Assembly: GCF_040459645.1 (NCBI RefSeq) | Contig: NZ_JARVHQ010000001.1 | Span: 4,030,001 to 4,094,000 of the forward strand | Length of the DNA stretch: 64,000 nt | Reading direction: 5' to 3' | Source: Bacillus cereus group sp. RP43 | GTDB lineage: Bacteria; Bacillota; Bacilli; Bacillales; Bacillaceae_G | Part shown: positions 7,777 through 17,221 of the stretch, in pieces | How the letters are laid out: every line of letters starts with the position of its first letter | Position numbering within the stretch: the stretch's first letter is position 1 | Position numbers and translations under genes: made by a program | The notes under the pieces: model-generated | Told to the model about the DNA's origin: nothing | Seen by the model: the letters and a program-made list of their open reading frames with translations, nothing else | Databases searched by the model: none

Positions 7777-9243
7777 TTATTTCGGAGTATTCCCTACATA
7801 TTGCGTAATATCAACATTTAAAGCTTGCGCTAAGCGCATTCCATACTCTTGATCTGCACGGAAGAAATTACAAACAGCTAATAATTTCGTGCGCTCATTT
7901 ACGTCTTTTAAGTCATTTGTTAAGTTTGCAATTAAGTTGGCTTGCTCTTCTTTAGAGAATGAACAGTAACGCTCACCTGCTTGTTTGAAATCATTTGGTT
8001 TCTCAATTTTTTCACGAGATACATAGCCTTCTACTTTCATGGTTGAATCGCGGTAAGTTGGGTCTTCAACTGGATTTTCAGTATGACGGCTCGGTTCGTA
8101 GTTGATTGTAGATGGGTTTTGATTCACTTGCATCGCACCATCACGTTGTTGGTTATGAACAGCTGCATATGGACAGTTTACAGGAATTTGTAAGTAATTT
8201 GCACCAAGGCGATAACGCTGTGTATCTGGATAAGAGAATAAACGACCTTGTAATAATTTATCTTCAGATGGTTCAATACCATTTACAGTTGCACTTGGAG
8301 AAAATGCCACTTGCTCTACTTCTGCAAAGAAGTTTTTCGGGTTACGGTTTAGCGTCATTGTCCCTACTTCAATTAACGGGAAACGATCTTCTGGCCATAC
8401 TTTCGTTGGGTCTAGTGGATCGAAATCTAAAGAATCCGTTTCATCTAGTTGCATTACTTGTACGTGTAAATCCCATTTTGGATGGTTTCCTTTTTCGATT
8501 GCATCGAATAAGTCACGAGTTGCATGGTTGAAGTCTTTTCCTTGCACTTCCTGCACTTCTTTCGCATTTAAATTACGTACACCTTGTTGTGGTTTCCAAT
8601 GATATTTAATGTAAACAATTTTTCCTTCTGCATTAATCCATTTAAATGAATGGACACCGAAACCTTCCATTTCGCGATAATTCGCTGGCGTACCGTAATC
8701 AGAAAATACCCATGTCATCATATGTGTAGATTCTGGGGTTAGCGTCATGAAATCCCAGTAACGATCTGGCGTTTGAACATTTGTATCAGGTGCTGGTTTT
8801 AAAGAATGTACCATATCTGGGAATTTAATTGCATCACGAATGAAGAAAACTGGTAAATGGTTACCTACAATATCGTAGTTTCCTTCTTCTGTATAAAATT
8901 TAACAGCGAAACCACGTGGATCACGCGCTGTTTCTGGAGAACCTTGACCATGAATAACCGTTGAGAAACGAACAAATACAGGTGTCTCAGTTCCTTCATT
9001 TTGTAAAAACGCTGCTTTCGTATATTGCTTCATGCTGTTTTTCGTTACGAACACACCGTGAGCACCTGCACCACGCGCATGCACAACACGCTCTGGAATA
9101 CGTTCACGATCAAAGTGTGCAAGTTTTTCTACTAAATGATAGTCTTCTAACAATACCGGTCCACGGCGACCAGCTGTACGAGAGTTTTGGTTATCTCCAA
9201 CTGGAGCACCTTGGTTTGTTGTTAAGCGATTATTTGGATTCAT
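7777..9243 (-). CDS. katA: Catalase (haem type, KatA)
   Basis: This 488-aa monofunctional haem catalase degrades hydrogen peroxide. Visible signatures are the distal His in VVHARGAGAHG, the FVRFSTVIHGQGSPETARDPRGFAVKFYTEEGN block with the Asn of IVGNHLPVFFIRDA, and the proximal haem Tyr in RLFSYPDTQRYRLG. The length is normal for small-subunit clade 3 catalases. A GAGGAGGATC ribosome site precedes the ATG. It lies 58 bp downstream of hemH on the same strand, and that gap contains a near-perfect PerR box, so it can be induced independently while also receiving hemH read-through. Confidence 0.96.
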   Translation of the reverse strand: MNPNNRLTTNQGAPVGDNQNSRTAGRRGPVLLEDYHLVEKLAHFDRERIPERVVHARGAGAHGVFVTKNSMKQYTKAAFLQNEGTETPVFVRFSTVIHGQGSPETARDPRGFAVKFYTEEGNYDIVGNHLPVFFIRDAIKFPDMVHSLKPAPDTNVQTPDRYWDFMTLTPESTHMMTWVFSDYGTPANYREMEGFGVHSFKWINAEGKIVYIKYHWKPQQGVRNLNAKEVQEVQGKDFNHATRDLFDAIEKGNHPKWDLHVQVMQLDETDSLDFDPLDPTKVWPEDRFPLIEVGTMTLNRNPKNFFAEVEQVAFSPSATVNGIEPSEDKLLQGRLFSYPDTQRYRLGANYLQIPVNCPYAAVHNQQRDGAMQVNQNPSTINYEPSRHTENPVEDPTYRDSTMKVEGYVSREKIEKPNDFKQAGERYCSFSKEEQANLIANLTNDLKDVNERTKLLAVCNFFRADQEYGMRLAQALNVDITQYVGNTPK

Positions 9244-9285
9244 CTGGGGGATCCTCCTCTTTCTTTCATAGTAATTATTATTTAT

Positions 9286-9300
9286 TTAAAATTATTATAA
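9286..9300 (-). promoter_or_regulatory. PerR box upstream of katA
   Basis: TTAAAATTATTATAA differs from the PerR consensus TTATAATNATTATAA at one position. It is centred about 50 bp before the katA start. PerR repression of catalase is well established in Bacillus. Confidence 0.75.
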
Positions 9301-9301
9301 A

Positions 9302-10261
9302 CTAATTATTATTCAAAACTAAATCTTTGTCAACTATTTCCTTCATTTTTTTGGAAACAATTTCAGCTAAACAATCAATAAATACAGGTTGTGCATTTGG
9401 CATATTCGGTCTAAAATATTGGGCGTTTAATTCATCCGTTACAACCTTACATTCATAGTCGTTGTCATATAAAACTTCTAAATGCTCTGCCACAAATCCA
9501 ACTGGACAATATACGAAAGATTCATATCCATGCTCTTCAAATAAATCTCTCGTTAAATCTTGCACATCCGGTCCAATCCATGGGTCAGGTGTATTTCCTG
9601 CACTTTGCCAACCAATTGTATAGTGCTTTACACCTGCTTCTGTAGCAATTAAATCTGCTGTTTGCCGTAATTGCTCTACGTATGGGTCACCTGCTGCAAT
9701 AATCTTCTCTGGTAAACTATGCGCCGAAAAAATTACGACTGCTTTTTCTTTATCTTTAACTTTTGTAAACGTTTCTTTTATTTGATCTGCCCAATAAGAA
9801 ATAAACTTCGATTCGTCGTACCATTGTTCAATTGGTTCAATAACAGGGCCACCAATTTTTTCCGAAAGACGAATCGCGCGTTCATTATACGCTTTAATGC
9901 TGAATGTAGAGTAATGCGGTGCTAATACGATACTAATCGCACGCTCAATCCCATCTTTCTTCATCTCTTCTACTGCGTCTTCTATAAATGGTGCAATATG
10001 TTTTAATCCTAAGTAACAAGTAAATTCATACTCTGTAAATATATTATTCATTGAATCCGTTAATTTATGCGCTTGCTCTTTCGTAATTTTCGCAAGCGGT
10101 GATATTCCACCAATTGCTTTATAACGCCCGATTAAATCTTGGAGCGCTTCTTCTGTTGGCTTACGCCCATGACGGATATGTGTATAATACACTTCTACAT
10201 CATCCAATGACTCTGGCGTTCCATACGCCATTACGAGTAAACCTATTTTTTTCTTTTCCAT
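9302..10261 (-). CDS. hemH: Ferrochelatase (coproporphyrin III ferrochelatase)
   Basis: This 319-aa soluble enzyme inserts iron into the porphyrin ring; in Gram-positive bacteria the substrate is coproporphyrin III. The catalytic His lies in [12 protein letters not shown] (about residue 183) and the metal-path Glu in [15 protein letters not shown] (about 264). The [16 protein letters not shown] block is conserved. It sits just upstream of katA, pairing haem supply with a haem enzyme. Many B. cereus group genomes have a second hemH, and this would be the catalase-linked copy. A Fur-like site lies in its leader. Confidence 0.93.
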   Translation of the reverse strand: MEKKKIGLLVMAYGTPESLDDVEVYYTHIRHGRKPTEEALQDLIGRYKAIGGISPLAKITKEQAHKLTDSMNNIFTEYEFTCYLGLKHIAPFIEDAVEEMKKDGIERAISIVLAPHYSTFSIKAYNERAIRLSEKIGGPVIEPIEQWYDESKFISYWADQIKETFTKVKDKEKAVVIFSAHSLPEKIIAAGDPYVEQLRQTADLIATEAGVKHYTIGWQSAGNTPDPWIGPDVQDLTRDLFEEHGYESFVYCPVGFVAEHLEVLYDNDYECKVVTDELNAQYFRPNMPNAQPVFIDCLAEIVSKKMKEIVDKDLVLNNN

Positions 10262-10281
10262 CTATTTCACACCTCAATTTT

Positions 10282-10302
10282 TGAAAATGAGAATCTTTTT
10301 CA
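10282..10302 (-). promoter_or_regulatory. Fur-like box upstream of hemH
   Basis: GAAAATGAGAATCTTTTTC, within TGA...TCA, matches the 19-bp Fur consensus GATAATGATAATCATTATC at 15 positions. A weaker PerR-like palindrome (AAATAATAATTCTAA) lies near 10347-10361. Both are compatible with iron/peroxide control of hemH. Confidence 0.5.
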
Positions 10303-10414
10303 AGAACATTTGTTTCCAAGTATAACAATTAATAATAAATACGTCAAAATAATAATTCTAAATAAGTATTATTTCTAATATGATTTTGAATTTTATATGA
10401 CAATTTATTTAATA

Positions 10415-10451
10415 AAAAGAGCGACTCACATAAATGTAAGCCGCTCTTTTC
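10415..10451 (-). terminator. asnO terminator
   Basis: An interrupted stem, AAAGAGCG-A-CTCACAT with ATGTAAG-C-CGCTCTTT, follows the asnO stop. Confidence 0.75.
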
Positions 10452-10452
10452 C

Positions 10453-12300
10453 CTATTCTTTAATATTTACCCCATACTCTTTAAACCAAACGTGAATTTG
10501 AGCTAAGTGAGCTAAAAGTTGAGGCCCTGTCATTAATTGACCGAACCATGGCGTTTGGAATGCACTTCCACCAGACTCAATCAACCCGCTCAATTGCTCC
10601 TTATCTAACAATTCATGCAAAATTGAGCCTTTATCCGTTAATAAATCTTGTAGCCATACTGTGACCGCTTTCGTATAGTGCGGATTATGCGTTTTCGGAT
10701 ACGGACTTTTCTTTCTATACAATATATCATTTGGAAGTAATCCTTCTAACGCCTTACGTAATAGACCTTTTTCGCGGTTTTTATACATTTTCATTTCCCA
10801 AGGAATATTCCACGCATATTCGACAAGTCGGTGGTCCGCAAATGGAACGCGTACTTCTAAGCTTGCTCCCATACTCATGCGGTCTTTTCTGTCTAATAAT
10901 GTTGTCATAAACCATACCATGTTTAAATAAAATAATTGTCGTCTCTTCGCTTCTAGTGGGCTTTCTCCCTCTAAAATAGGAACTTCTTGAATAGATTCTT
11001 CATAGCGTCTTTGTACATATTGTTGTAAATTTAATTTACTTCTCCATTCTTTCTTCAGAAGTTGTTCACGCGCTTCTGTAGAGCGCATCCATGGGAATGC
11101 ACTTGATTGTAAATCATCTTCTCTATAAAACCACGGATACCCACCGAATATTTCATCTGCACATTCCCCAGATAAACCGACGACAAAATCTTGTTTAATT
11201 TCGCGGCAAAACCATAATAATGAGGAATCGATATCTGCCATACCAGGCAAATCACGAACGAGCACCGCTTCTGTTAAACACTCTGCTAGCAATTCATTTG
11301 AAATGACGCAACGATGGTGAGTCGTTTGAAACGTTTCAGTCATTAAGTTAATAAACGGTGCATCTGAATTTGGTTGAAATGCATTTGCTTTAAAATATTT
11401 TTCATTGTCTTCATAGTCAATAGAATACGTGTGTAACGGCCCTTTCCCTGATCTTTCATATTCTTTTGCGGCAATTGCTGTTATAGCACTTGAATCTACA
11501 CCACCTGATAAAAAAGTGCATAATGGTACGTCAGAAACTAATTGTCTCGTAATCGCATCTTGTAATAAAAAACGAGTTTTCTCTACTGTTTCTTCAAATG
11601 AATCTTCATGTTTTTTACTTTCCACATTCCAATATCTCCATATACATAAACCGTCTTTTGAGAACGTCATTGCATGACCCGGGCGCAGTTCTTGAATACC
11701 AGCATATATACCGTGACCAGGCGTTCTAGATGGTCCGAGGCCGAATATTTCTGACAGACCTTCTAACGTTACTTCCGCCTTCACATCTGGATGCGCTATT
11801 ATCGCTTTTAACTCTGAACCAAATAATAATCGTCCGCTATCATATTTATAAAATAGTGGCTTCACACCTAATCGATCTCTAGCAATAAAGACTCGTTCAT
11901 TTTTCTCATCCCATACTGCAAACGCATATATACCGTTTAAATGATCGACACATTCTTCTTTCCATTCAATATAAGAGGCCAATAGTACTTCTGTATCGGA
12001 ATGCCCTTTAAATGTATAACCTCTTCTTAATAACTCTTTCCGGATATCTTCTGTATTGTAGAGCTCTCCGTTATAGCAAATCGCATAACTAGTTTCATCT
12101 TTCAAACAAGTCATGGGTTGTTTACCACCTTCAGGATCTACAACGATTAACCGTTTGTGCCCAAATGCAACGTTCCCTTTAATCCAAACTTTATTATCAT
12201 CTGGACCGCGTTTCGCTAGCGTTTCCGCCATCTTCGTCACGATGTCCCTTTCCCCTTCTAATGAGCGCTTATAATCCACCCATCCTGTAATCCCGCACAT
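10453..12300 (-). CDS. asnO: Asparagine synthetase (glutamine-hydrolysing), AsnO type
   Basis: This 615-aa protein starts MCGITGW, so Cys2 becomes the N-terminal nucleophile of the class II glutaminase domain (about 1-210). The ATP-pyrophosphatase domain carries FLSGGVDSSAI (about 260). It converts aspartate to asparagine with glutamine and ATP. The ATG at 12300 has AGGAAGG 9 nt upstream; extending upstream would bury the catalytic Cys and is wrong. Length and neighbours (yisN-like, yisL, yisK) match B. subtilis asnO/yisO, a sporulation-associated synthetase, rather than asnB. Confidence 0.9.
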   Translation of the reverse strand: MCGITGWVDYKRSLEGERDIVTKMAETLAKRGPDDNKVWIKGNVAFGHKRLIVVDPEGGKQPMTCLKDETSYAICYNGELYNTEDIRKELLRRGYTFKGHSDTEVLLASYIEWKEECVDHLNGIYAFAVWDEKNERVFIARDRLGVKPLFYKYDSGRLLFGSELKAIIAHPDVKAEVTLEGLSEIFGLGPSRTPGHGIYAGIQELRPGHAMTFSKDGLCIWRYWNVESKKHEDSFEETVEKTRFLLQDAITRQLVSDVPLCTFLSGGVDSSAITAIAAKEYERSGKGPLHTYSIDYEDNEKYFKANAFQPNSDAPFINLMTETFQTTHHRCVISNELLAECLTEAVLVRDLPGMADIDSSLLWFCREIKQDFVVGLSGECADEIFGGYPWFYREDDLQSSAFPWMRSTEAREQLLKKEWRSKLNLQQYVQRRYEESIQEVPILEGESPLEAKRRQLFYLNMVWFMTTLLDRKDRMSMGASLEVRVPFADHRLVEYAWNIPWEMKMYKNREKGLLRKALEGLLPNDILYRKKSPYPKTHNPHYTKAVTVWLQDLLTDKGSILHELLDKEQLSGLIESGGSAFQTPWFGQLMTGPQLLAHLAQIHVWFKEYGVNIKE

Positions 12301-12542
12301 AAGAATCATCCTTCCTAATCTAATATCTGTTTCTGAACGTGCAGTAATCCCCACCCTATGAGTGCGGATACATAAAAACAACAAACTTGACGATAACTAA
12401 CTATCCATATATGGAATAGCAGTTTCACTGTGTGAAGCGTGTTTTATTGTATGCCCATCTATCTTTAGATGTGTCTAGTTATAAAGAACGTACGAACTGT
12501 CCATAACAAGAATAACTATTTCTATAAAAGGAGAAATGAACT

Positions 12543-13097
12543 ATGGTACAACGCAAACATATTTTGTATAACCAGCCGCGCGCTCATTCAATCGGTAATG
12601 TGGAATATATAAACAACGAATGGATATTCTTTGATGATGAAAATGATGAGGCTTTTCTATTAGAAGATATTGCCGAAGATGGTTTTGAAATTTTATATAA
12701 CAACAATTGGCTACCAGCTCGTTTTTATGAACAAGACATATTGCAAATTGCAAATGAACAACACTCTCTCCAAAACGGGGAAATGATAAGAATTCGAAAA
12801 AAATTACTTCTTAGCTATAATGAATGGCTTGAGGAGTTACCTGACTCTGTCTTTACATTATTAACCGAATCATTGCAATCCCTTAATTACTCCTTATACG
12901 ATTGCATGTATTGTCATAATTATTTATCATTCTTATCGAAAGAGGAAGCATGCGAAGGAGTAAATATTCTTTTGTTTGATAATGAAGAAATGATCTGTAC
13001 ATTGCAGCATCATTTCGTACGTCACTCTTCCTCTAATAAAAATATTTTACGATTTACGAAAGTAAACGGAGAAGAGTTGCATCTCGATGCGACATAA
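12543..13097 (+). CDS. DUF2777-like protein (YisN-like)
   Basis: This 184-aa soluble acidic protein is divergent from asnO. It has an N-terminal beta-rich part (GNVEYINNEWIFFDDENDEAF) and a C-terminal helical part, with a cysteine pair in CMYCHNYL near residue 121. Position next to asnO and yisL and the general length agree with B. subtilis YisN (DUF2777); that assignment leans on synteny. The ribosome site is AAAGGAG. Function unknown. Confidence 0.65.
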   Translation: MVQRKHILYNQPRAHSIGNVEYINNEWIFFDDENDEAFLLEDIAEDGFEILYNNNWLPARFYEQDILQIANEQHSLQNGEMIRIRKKLLLSYNEWLEELPDSVFTLLTESLQSLNYSLYDCMYCHNYLSFLSKEEACEGVNILLFDNEEMICTLQHHFVRHSSSNKNILRFTKVNGEELHLDAT

Positions 13098-13103
13098 AAT
13101 AAA

Positions 13104-13150
13104 AAAACCACCTTATCTCCCAAACATTTGAGATCATAAGGTGGTTTTAT
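13104..13150. terminator. Bidirectional terminator between the yisN-like gene and yisL
   Basis: The stem AAAACCACCTTAT/ATAAGGTGGTTTT, with a few extra pairs towards the loop, has T-rich flanks on both sides. Confidence 0.85.
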
Positions 13151-13156
13151 TTTTAA

Positions 13157-13543
<387 letters not shown>

Positions 13544-13618
13544 TCACACTTTTTCACTCTATATGATAACATGTTCATTTATTTTCAGGAAATGTTTCGC
13601 TTTTTTACATTTAAATGC

Positions 13619-13624
13619 TATAAT
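13619..13624 (+). promoter_or_regulatory. Putative rocD -10 element
   Basis: A perfect TATAAT lies 48 bp before the rocD ATG, but no good -35 sits 17 bp upstream. No -12/-24 sigma-54 element of the B. subtilis rocDEF type was seen. Confidence 0.4.
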
Positions 13625-13672
13625 ATTTAGAGTATTTACAAACTTCTTGTAATAACAAAAGGGGGAACAATC

Positions 13673-14863
13673 ATGATTCAAACTAAGGATATTATCGAAC
13701 TTACAGACACATACGGAGCAAATAACTATCATCCACTTCCAATCGTTATTTCTAAAGCAGAAGGTGTTTGGGTAGAAGATCCTGAAGGGAACCGCTATAT
13801 GGACTTATTAAGTGCATATTCTGCAGTAAACCAAGGTCATCGTCACCCGAAAATTATTAATGCTTTAATTGACCAAGCTAATCGTGTTACGTTAACTTCT
13901 CGTGCTTTCCATAGCGATCAATTAGGTCCTTGGTACGAAAAAGTTGCGAAACTAACTAATAAAGAAATGGTACTTCCAATGAATACAGGTGCAGAGGCTG
14001 TTGAAACTGCAATTAAAACAGCTCGCCGCTGGGCTTATGATGTGAAAAAAGTAGAAGCAAACCGCGCTGAAATCATCGTTTGTGAAGATAACTTCCACGG
14101 ACGTACGATGGGTGCTGTTTCTATGTCATCAAACGAAGAGTACAAGCGTGGCTTCGGTCCAATGCTTCCTGGCATTATTGTAATTCCTTACGGTGATTTA
14201 GAAGCGTTAAAAGCTGCAATCACACCAAATACAGCAGCATTCATTTTAGAGCCAATCCAAGGTGAAGCAGGAATAAACATTCCACCAGCTGGTTTCTTAA
14301 AAGAAGCTCTTGAAGTATGTAAAAAAGAAAACGTTTTATTTGTAGCAGATGAAATCCAAACAGGCTTAGGCCGTACTGGTAAAGTATTTGCTTGCGACTG
14401 GGACGATGTAACTCCTGACATGTACATACTTGGTAAAGCACTTGGTGGCGGCGTATTCCCAATCTCTTGCGTTGCAGCAAACCGCGACATTTTAGGTGTA
14501 TTCGAGCCAGGTTCTCACGGTTCTACATTCGGTGGTAACCCACTTGCATGCGCTGTTTCTATCGCAGCTCTTGAAGTGCTAGAAGAAGAAAAATTAACAG
14601 AGCGTTCTCTTCAATTAGGAGAAAAATTAGTTGGGCAATTAAAAGAAATTGATAACCCAATGATCACTGACGTTCGCGGTAAAGGTTTATTCATCGGTAT
14701 CGAATTAAACGAGCCAGCTCGTCCTTACTGTGAACAATTAAAAGCAGCTGGTCTATTATGTAAAGAAACACACGAAAATGTAATTCGTATCGCACCACCT
14801 CTAGTAATCTCTGAAGAAGATTTAGAGTGGGCATTCCAAAAAATTAAAGCTGTACTATCTTAA
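13673..14863 (+). CDS. rocD: Ornithine aminotransferase
   Basis: This 396-aa class III PLP-dependent aminotransferase converts ornithine and 2-oxoglutarate to glutamate semialdehyde and glutamate in arginine catabolism. The PLP lysine is K255 in [23 protein letters not shown] and [15 protein letters not shown] are typical. The ribosome site is AAAGGGGG. Length is normal. In B. subtilis rocD heads an arginine-catabolic operon; here it stands alone between terminators, so control probably differs. Confidence 0.95.
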   Translation: MIQTKDIIELTDTYGANNYHPLPIVISKAEGVWVEDPEGNRYMDLLSAYSAVNQGHRHPKIINALIDQANRVTLTSRAFHSDQLGPWYEKVAKLTNKEMVLPMNTGAEAVETAIKTARRWAYDVKKVEANRAEIIVCEDNFHGRTMGAVSMSSNEEYKRGFGPMLPGIIVIPYGDLEALKAAITPNTAAFILEPIQGEAGINIPPAGFLKEALEVCKKENVLFVADEIQTGLGRTGKVFACDWDDVTPDMYILGKALGGGVFPISCVAANRDILGVFEPGSHGSTFGGNPLACAVSIAALEVLEEEKLTERSLQLGEKLVGQLKEIDNPMITDVRGKGLFIGIELNEPARPYCEQLKAAGLLCKETHENVIRIAPPLVISEEDLEWAFQKIKAVLS

Positions 14864-14870
14864 TCATAGT

Positions 14871-14908
14871 GAGGTTGTCCTAAATATAGGACAACCTCTT
14901 TCTTTTTT
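14871..14908 (+). terminator. rocD terminator
   Basis: The stem GAGGTTGTCCTA/TAGGACAACCTC, with a 4-nt loop, is followed by a T-rich tract. Confidence 0.9.
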
Positions 14909-14968
14909 TAGTAATTTACCGTAAAATAAAATTGAATATTCTGTTTTATTCGAAAAGGGGGTAACTGC

Positions 14969-15253
14969 ATGCTATTGAAATACGGTAAACATATTAACTA
15001 TTTAGCTACAATTTTTATTTCTATGACATTCATCGGCTTCATATTATCTACAACTTTACTCAGTCATTATTCAACTCCTAATACATTCACACTACTTAAA
15101 ACATCATTTTGGACTGCTGTTTTCCTTACAATTATCGGTTTTGGCCGTGAGAGAAGCGCACTTGCAGTTATGCTAATTGGAATTTGCACTTTAGCATTAA
15201 TCGGATTGTATATTTTCGCCATTATAGATTACTCCGTTAATCCACGCCCATAG
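14969..15253 (+). CDS. Small three-TM membrane protein, unknown
   Basis: This 94-aa protein has hydrophobic segments at about 10-30, 43-60 and 65-88 and ends DYSVNPRP. A GGGGGT ribosome site lies 7 nt before the ATG. It has its own terminator shared with yisK. No family is recognised. Confidence 0.6.
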   Translation: MLLKYGKHINYLATIFISMTFIGFILSTTLLSHYSTPNTFTLLKTSFWTAVFLTIIGFGRERSALAVMLIGICTLALIGLYIFAIIDYSVNPRP

Positions 15254-15288
15254 AAAAGAGCTATCTTTTCACAAGATAGCTCTTTTCT
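15254..15288. terminator. Bidirectional terminator before yisK
   Basis: The 14-bp perfect stem AAAAGAGCTATCTT/AAGATAGCTCTTTT reaches the yisK stop. Confidence 0.9.
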
Positions 15289-16196
15289 CATTTCACTATA
15301 TTTCTTAGCGTACCAATTCCCTCTACTGTAACAACAACTTCATCACCAGCATGCAAAAACTTCGGTGGTGTAAAACCTTTACCAACACCAGCCGGTGTCC
15401 CTGTTGCAATGATATCTCCTGGTTCTAATGTCATGCCTTTACTTATAGTTGAAATAATTTCTTCTACTGAAAAAATCATTTCTCTCGTATTTGAAGTTTG
15501 CCTTACTTCTCCATTTACCACTGTTTCAATGTGTAATTCATTCGGCGTTCTAACCATCGATTTATGAATTAAATACGGTCCCATTGGACAAAATGTATCG
15601 AAACTTTTCCCTAGGAAAAATTGTTTATGTTTTCTTTGAATATCCCGAGCAGTTACATCATTTATAACTGTATATCCAAAAACATGGTCAAGAGCTTTTT
15701 CTATTTTTATTTGTTTCCCTCGCTTACCGATAACGATTGCTAGTTCACCTTCGTAATCAAGTTCATTCGTTGCGTGAGGGTGACCATTAATTTGCTCATC
15801 AATTCCAATCACTGTTGTTGGCGCCTTTGTAAAAATCATTATATTTTCAGGGATAGACTCTACTCCGCCCATTTCTACCGCATGCTCACGATAGTTCTTT
15901 CCAACACAAAGAATATTTTTTCTCGGCCTTGGAATGGGTGCTAATATTTTCACCTCTGCTAACGGATAATACGCTGATCCCGCATTTTCCTTCGCCCAAT
16001 TTACAATGTCGCACACTTTCTCAAGACATTCGCTTCCTCTTTCAATACACTCTAACATGGTAATTGGGATAGTAACCTTTTCCCCTTTTTGTCTTTGCGC
16101 TTCTCTTAAATGTAATACTTTTTCTTCCTCTTCATCCACAATACCTACAAATACCTTTTCTTCTTTCTTCGCCGTTACAAAACGCAACATTTCCAC
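15288..16196 (-). CDS. yisK: YisK-like fumarylacetoacetate hydrolase family protein
   Basis: This 302-aa protein has a short N-terminal domain and a C-terminal FAH fold starting near residue 95 (RPRKNILCVGKNYREHAVEMG). Metal-ligand acids are visible in NELDYEGELAIVIGK and GYTVINDVTARD, and GDIIATGTPAGVG is the usual end signature. FAH-family enzymes hydrolyse or decarboxylate diketo acids; B. subtilis YisK has oxaloacetate decarboxylase activity and associates with the cell-shape protein Mbl. Its position beside yisI and gerP matches B. subtilis. Confidence 0.88.
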   Translation of the reverse strand: MEMLRFVTAKKEEKVFVGIVDEEEEKVLHLREAQRQKGEKVTIPITMLECIERGSECLEKVCDIVNWAKENAGSAYYPLAEVKILAPIPRPRKNILCVGKNYREHAVEMGGVESIPENIMIFTKAPTTVIGIDEQINGHPHATNELDYEGELAIVIGKRGKQIKIEKALDHVFGYTVINDVTARDIQRKHKQFFLGKSFDTFCPMGPYLIHKSMVRTPNELHIETVVNGEVRQTSNTREMIFSVEEIISTISKGMTLEPGDIIATGTPAGVGKGFTPPKFLHAGDEVVVTVEGIGTLRNIVK

Positions 16197-16434
16197 TCTC
16201 CATCCTAAAACTCATACCCTATAATTGTATTCGCATCCTTAAGAAAAAAACCTTCTCACGCACGCTAATTTTTACAATATTCCTCCCTTCTTACATTCGT
16301 TCCTCACCCTTCATTTGACATAAAATGTAGAAATTATACTTTTTTTAGCGAAGATGTTTCTTTTTTATGTAATTTTTGTATAATATGTACTAAATATATA
16401 CATAAAAATTTATTGAGAGATGGAGCCGATTTCA

Positions 16435-16614
16435 ATGTTTGAGCAAGCTATCGAAAAAAAACGCGAAAAAATGATCTATTTTGCTGAACGCTACGGAATG
16501 ACTTCTCAAAAAACAGTGAATTGTAGCCAAGAACTGGACAGGCTCTTAAATGTTATTTGGCATATACACACAGATTGCACGCACACTCAAATGTTCGAAA
16601 CACATACGCAATAG
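16435..16614 (+). CDS. yisI: Spo0E-like sporulation phosphatase (YisI type)
   Basis: This 59-aa protein carries the Spo0E family signature SQELDRLLN, where Asp is the key residue for dephosphorylating Spo0A-P. Such proteins delay sporulation by draining the phosphorelay. The ATG at 16435 has GGAG 9 nt upstream; an ATG 15 nt earlier overlaps that site. It lies upstream of gerP as in B. subtilis yisI. The last codons and the stop are part of its terminator hairpin. Confidence 0.85.
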   Translation: MFEQAIEKKREKMIYFAERYGMTSQKTVNCSQELDRLLNVIWHIHTDCTHTQMFETHTQ

Positions 16615-16630
16615 CGTATGTGTTTCTTTT
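16597..16630 (+). terminator. yisI terminator overlapping the coding end
   Basis: The 12-bp stem GAAACACATACG/CGTATGTGTTTC is followed by TTTT. The left arm encodes the C-terminal residues and the stop codon lies in the loop. Confidence 0.85.
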
Positions 16631-16644
16631 ATTTCAAAAAAATA

Positions 16645-16673
16645 CACATTTTATTGAAAACGCCCATACAATA
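16645..16673 (+). promoter_or_regulatory. Sigma-K promoter of the gerP operon
   Basis: A -10 CATACAATA (16665-16673) fits the sigma-K consensus CATANNNTA, and a -35 CACA (16645-16648) lies 16 bp upstream. gerP operons are known to be expressed in the mother cell under sigma-K. Confidence 0.8.
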
Positions 16674-16710
16674 GTAGAAAAGAAAATTTAAAAAATGAAA
16701 GGTGTTTTGT

Positions 16711-16932
16711 ATGCCAGCTATGGTCGGACATATTCGTATCGTTAATATTGGATCAAGTGGTATTTTTCATATTGGAGATGTATTTGCGATTAGGCCTATT
16801 AGTTATTCACGCGCTTTTGCCGGAGCCGGTTCATTTAACGTTGGGGATAACGTCTCTGTCTACAATTATCAAAGCTCAACGACTGTCAATGATTCAGATG
16901 TAATCGATCAAGCAATAATTGGTTCGAACTAA
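16711..16932 (+). CDS. gerPA: Spore germination protein GerPA
   Basis: This 73-aa protein starts MPAMVGHIRIVNIGSSG and ends DQAIIGSN, with the FHIGDVF motif of GerPA/PF-type proteins. It is the first gene of gerPABCDEF, whose products sit in the inner coat and are needed for germinants to reach the inner membrane receptors. GAAAGGTG precedes the ATG; a 3-codon upstream extension is unlikely. It closely resembles GerPF at the end of the operon, indicating an old duplication. Confidence 0.93.
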   Translation: MPAMVGHIRIVNIGSSGIFHIGDVFAIRPISYSRAFAGAGSFNVGDNVSVYNYQSSTTVNDSDVIDQAIIGSN

Positions 16933-16946
16933 AGGAGGCGATTGCA

Positions 16947-17153
16947 TTGAATTTTTATGTGAACCAAAGTATCATCATTAACAGCATTAAAATCGATAGC
17001 ATTACGACCTCTTCCGTTTTTCAAATTGGAACTGCAGGTAGTATTAAAGCTCTTTCTAAATTCTCAAATACTGGCGGATTTACAGAACCTCTTCGCCCTT
17101 TAAGTGCGAAAGGACAAATTATTTCCATTAAACCTTCAACTAGTTCTTCTTAA
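16947..17153 (+). CDS. gerPB: Spore germination protein GerPB
   Basis: This 68-aa protein (MNFYVNQSIIINSIKIDSITTSSVFQIG as translated) has the S/T-rich VFQIGTAG motif shared by GerPB, PD and PE. It uses a TTG start, supported by AAAGGAGG 8 nt upstream and by the absence of an in-frame ATG nearby. It is the second gene of the operon, 14 bp after gerPA. Structural or permeability role in the spore coat. Confidence 0.92.
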   Translation: MNFYVNQSIIINSIKIDSITTSSVFQIGTAGSIKALSKFSNTGGFTEPLRPLSAKGQIISIKPSTSSS

Positions 17154-17221
17154 GGCATCCTTGTCATAAATATATAGCAGGAATATATATACCCTCCCTA
17201 TTGAGAAGGAGGTTTCACAAA

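Noticed and set aside
13561..13672. Sigma-54 (SigL) promoter for rocD, by analogy to B. subtilis
   Set aside because: No TGGCAC-N5-TTGCA-like -24/-12 pair is present.
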